Shown here one piece after another: positions 14,467-15,558 of a DNA stretch of 15,558 nucleotides. The position numbers and the translations under genes were made by a program. The DNA comes from Desulfuromonadaceae bacterium UBA5613. GTDB taxonomy: Bacteria; Desulfobacterota; Desulfuromonadia; Desulfuromonadales; UBA2197. The first letter of the stretch is position 1. Each line of letters opens with the position of its first letter. Where the stretch lies: the NCBI GenBank assembly GCA_002424625.1, contig DIKR01000063.1, forward strand, positions 31,720 through 47,277, written 5' to 3'. The notes under the pieces are model-generated. The model had not been told where the DNA came from, did no database searches, and saw nothing but the letters and a program-made list of their open reading frames with translations.

Positions 14467-14946
14467 TTACTTGCCATTCTCGAAGAGTTCCGAAGGCAGT
14501 TCAAACTCCCCCTTTGAATTGAAACGCACATAATTGTATGCGGGTCCAGTGAGCTTTCCATTCATTTCATATTTGAGTTTTCCGCGGTATTCGTTATTTA
14601 TCACGCTCATCGCCTGGCGCGCGATATGGAACATGGAAATACTCACCGGGACGCTAATGATCGTCTCACCGAAGCGCGGTACGCTACCAACAGCATCGCT
14701 GACGCCAGTAGCGAAGGGCTTGCCTTGTACATCCATTCGGACTGACATACCGTTGAAGTCCAGCGGCAAGTCATTGGGATTTTGAATTCGTAGCTTGACG
14801 AGCATTCGCAACTCCAATCCCTGACCTTGAAGTGGATCAACGCCCGCCATGATGACGTCAATCGGTTCGGAGTGCTTGAGGCTGGCGCAGCCTCCGGATA
14901 GAAGTGCCGAAAAAACAAACAGTGCAAACAGCGCGATTCGACTCAT
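14467..14946 (-). CDS. LEA type 2 (WHy-domain) lipoprotein
   Basis: A 159-residue predicted lipoprotein. The first 17 or so residues after MSR are hydrophobic (IALFALFVFSALLSGGC), with a slightly irregular lipobox SGGC. The mature part is one LEA14/WHy beta-sandwich: IDVIMAGVDPL, then LELRMLVKLRIQNPNDLPLDFNGMSVRMDVQGK (in adjoining pieces), where the N-P-N-D-L-P core is the family signature, and later SVPRFGETIISVPVSIS. The fold is linked to desiccation and stress tolerance in other organisms; the role here is unknown. The frame extends to a TTG at 14991, but ATG at 14946 gives the lipoprotein signal and has GGGAG about 11 bases upstream. It lies 60 bases downstream of the CHAT-protein gene on the same strand, so co-transcription is possible. 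Confidence 0.85.
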   Translation of the reverse strand: MSRIALFALFVFSALLSGGCASLKHSEPIDVIMAGVDPLQGQGLELRMLVKLRIQNPNDLPLDFNGMSVRMDVQGKPFATGVSDAVGSVPRFGETIISVPVSISMFHIARQAMSVINNEYRGKLKYEMNGKLTGPAYNYVRFNSKGEFELPSELFENGK

Positions 14947-15006
14947 TGACAGTTGATCTCCCTTTAAACCTGCGCTTGAGTTACCTATCAAAAAATAATT
15001 TTCCCC

Positions 15007-15558
15007 CTACTCATAATCCCCGGTCAGCACAAACGCTCCCCAGTAACCGGGGTGCGGATAGCGTCCCTTCACATGCAGCATCGCCTTCCGTAACGCTTCT
15101 GCCTTGTTCATTCGCCCGTAATCCCGGTAAAACTGTTTCATCTCGATCGCCGTCGCTACATCGCTGACCCGCCACAGGCTCGACAGCAGCGCATGCGTGC
15201 CGGCGAAGAGGAAAGCGCGGTTCATGCCGATGACATCGTCGCCGCGCTGCAGGTCGCCGAGGCCGGTCTGACAGGCGCTGAGGACGACAAGATCAGCCTT
15301 GAGGTCGAGGCCAAAAATCTCCTCGGCTTCGAGGCGACCGTCGTTGGCTGAGTCGCGGGCAAGACGGACGCTGGAGAAGAGAGGATTAATCGGATCGAAC
15401 TCACCGTGTGACGCGAGATGAATGATGCCGTATTCGTGGATATGGGTCCGCACCCAACTCTCTGTCGCCAATTCACGGGTGAGCAGAGTCAGTTCCGGAT
15501 AGTTCCAGCGCAAGGTCGCGGCTTCGCGTTCGGCAAAGGGGAGATCGAGAGCTTTGTC
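15007..15558 (-). CDS. CHAT-domain (caspase-like) protein, C-terminal part
   Basis: The frame is open to the end of the window; its 5' part is missing, and a TTG at 15513 is internal (…LPFAEREAATL precedes it). The 183 visible residues are the end of a CHAT domain, a caspase/separase-like cysteine peptidase fold. IIHLASHGEFD carries the catalytic His (codon 15408-15406). LVVLSACQTGLGDLQRGDD carries the catalytic Cys (codon 15273-15271). The stretch FLFAGTHALLSSLWRVSD and the terminal YWGAFVLTGDYE are typical of bacterial TPR-CHAT proteins. An N-terminal TPR region is therefore expected beyond the window, but I cannot see it. Both active residues are intact. Such proteins act as proteases triggered by a partner in some defence systems, and no partner is visible here. 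Confidence 0.9.
   Translation of the reverse strand, partial: DKALDLPFAEREAATLRWNYPELTLLTRELATESWVRTHIHEYGIIHLASHGEFDPINPLFSSVRLARDSANDGRLEAEEIFGLDLKADLVVLSACQTGLGDLQRGDDVIGMNRAFLFAGTHALLSSLWRVSDVATAIEMKQFYRDYGRMNKAEALRKAMLHVKGRYPHPGYWGAFVLTGDYE

Noticed and set aside
14263..14517. 84-codon plus-strand frame across the terminator
   Set aside because: It runs through a perfect terminator hairpin, has no ribosome binding site or recognisable motif, and overlaps the end of the LEA lipoprotein gene.
14963..14991. TTGATA-17-TTTAAA on the minus strand as a promoter for the LEA lipoprotein gene
   Set aside because: The predicted start near 14956 would fall inside or after the GGGAG ribosome binding site and leave a leader of about 10 bases. 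The -10 box is also only 4/6 to consensus.

Overview
The window looks like chromosomal DNA from a deltaproteobacterium of the Geobacter/Desulfuromonas type (Desulfuromonadia). This is inferred, not proven. It rests on the gene order xseA - M23 peptidase - xseB - ispA - dxs, an orphan ParA-type ATPase beside xseA, a DUF362 protein carrying two [4Fe-4S] motifs, a receiver-GAF regulator and a CHAT-domain protein. Codon use looks even throughout, at moderate GC. I see no insertion sequence, CRISPR array, tRNA or rRNA. Most of the window is ordinary core genome.

Region 1 (1-1330): the 3' part of a divergent polysaccharide deacetylase gene (+) converges on an orphan ParA/MinD-like ATPase (-). The ATPase has a near-consensus sigma-70 promoter. 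Region 2 (1411-6564): a tight + strand operon encodes exonuclease VII large subunit (xseA), a secreted M23 peptidase, exonuclease VII small subunit (xseB), farnesyl diphosphate synthase (ispA) and DXP synthase (dxs). It joins DNA repair with isoprenoid precursor supply and ends at a symmetrical hairpin terminator. Region 3 (6632-8993): a receiver-GAF protein (-) is divergent from tmcAL (+), which encodes the tRNA-Met cytidine acetate ligase. The receiver has Glu in place of the phospho-acceptor Asp and Arg in place of the conserved Lys.

Region 4 (9012-11045): a recognisable promoter precedes a LemA lipoprotein gene and two TPM-domain genes. One TPM protein is secreted or anchored with a glycine-rich tail; the other has its domain interrupted by a membrane hairpin. 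Region 5 (11053-13126): a - strand pair encodes a membrane-anchored alpha/beta hydrolase (lipase-like) and a DUF362-ferredoxin protein, behind a good promoter.

Region 6 (13151-14087): a complete XerC-type tyrosine recombinase gene is followed, 15 bases after its stop codon, by a 28-bp sequence with the architecture of a chromosome dimer resolution (dif) site. This is the most notable feature of the window. Region 7 (14088-15558): a non-coding stretch with an intrinsic terminator, then on the - strand a LEA-type-2 (WHy) lipoprotein gene and the 3' part of a CHAT-domain (caspase-like) protease gene that runs off the window.
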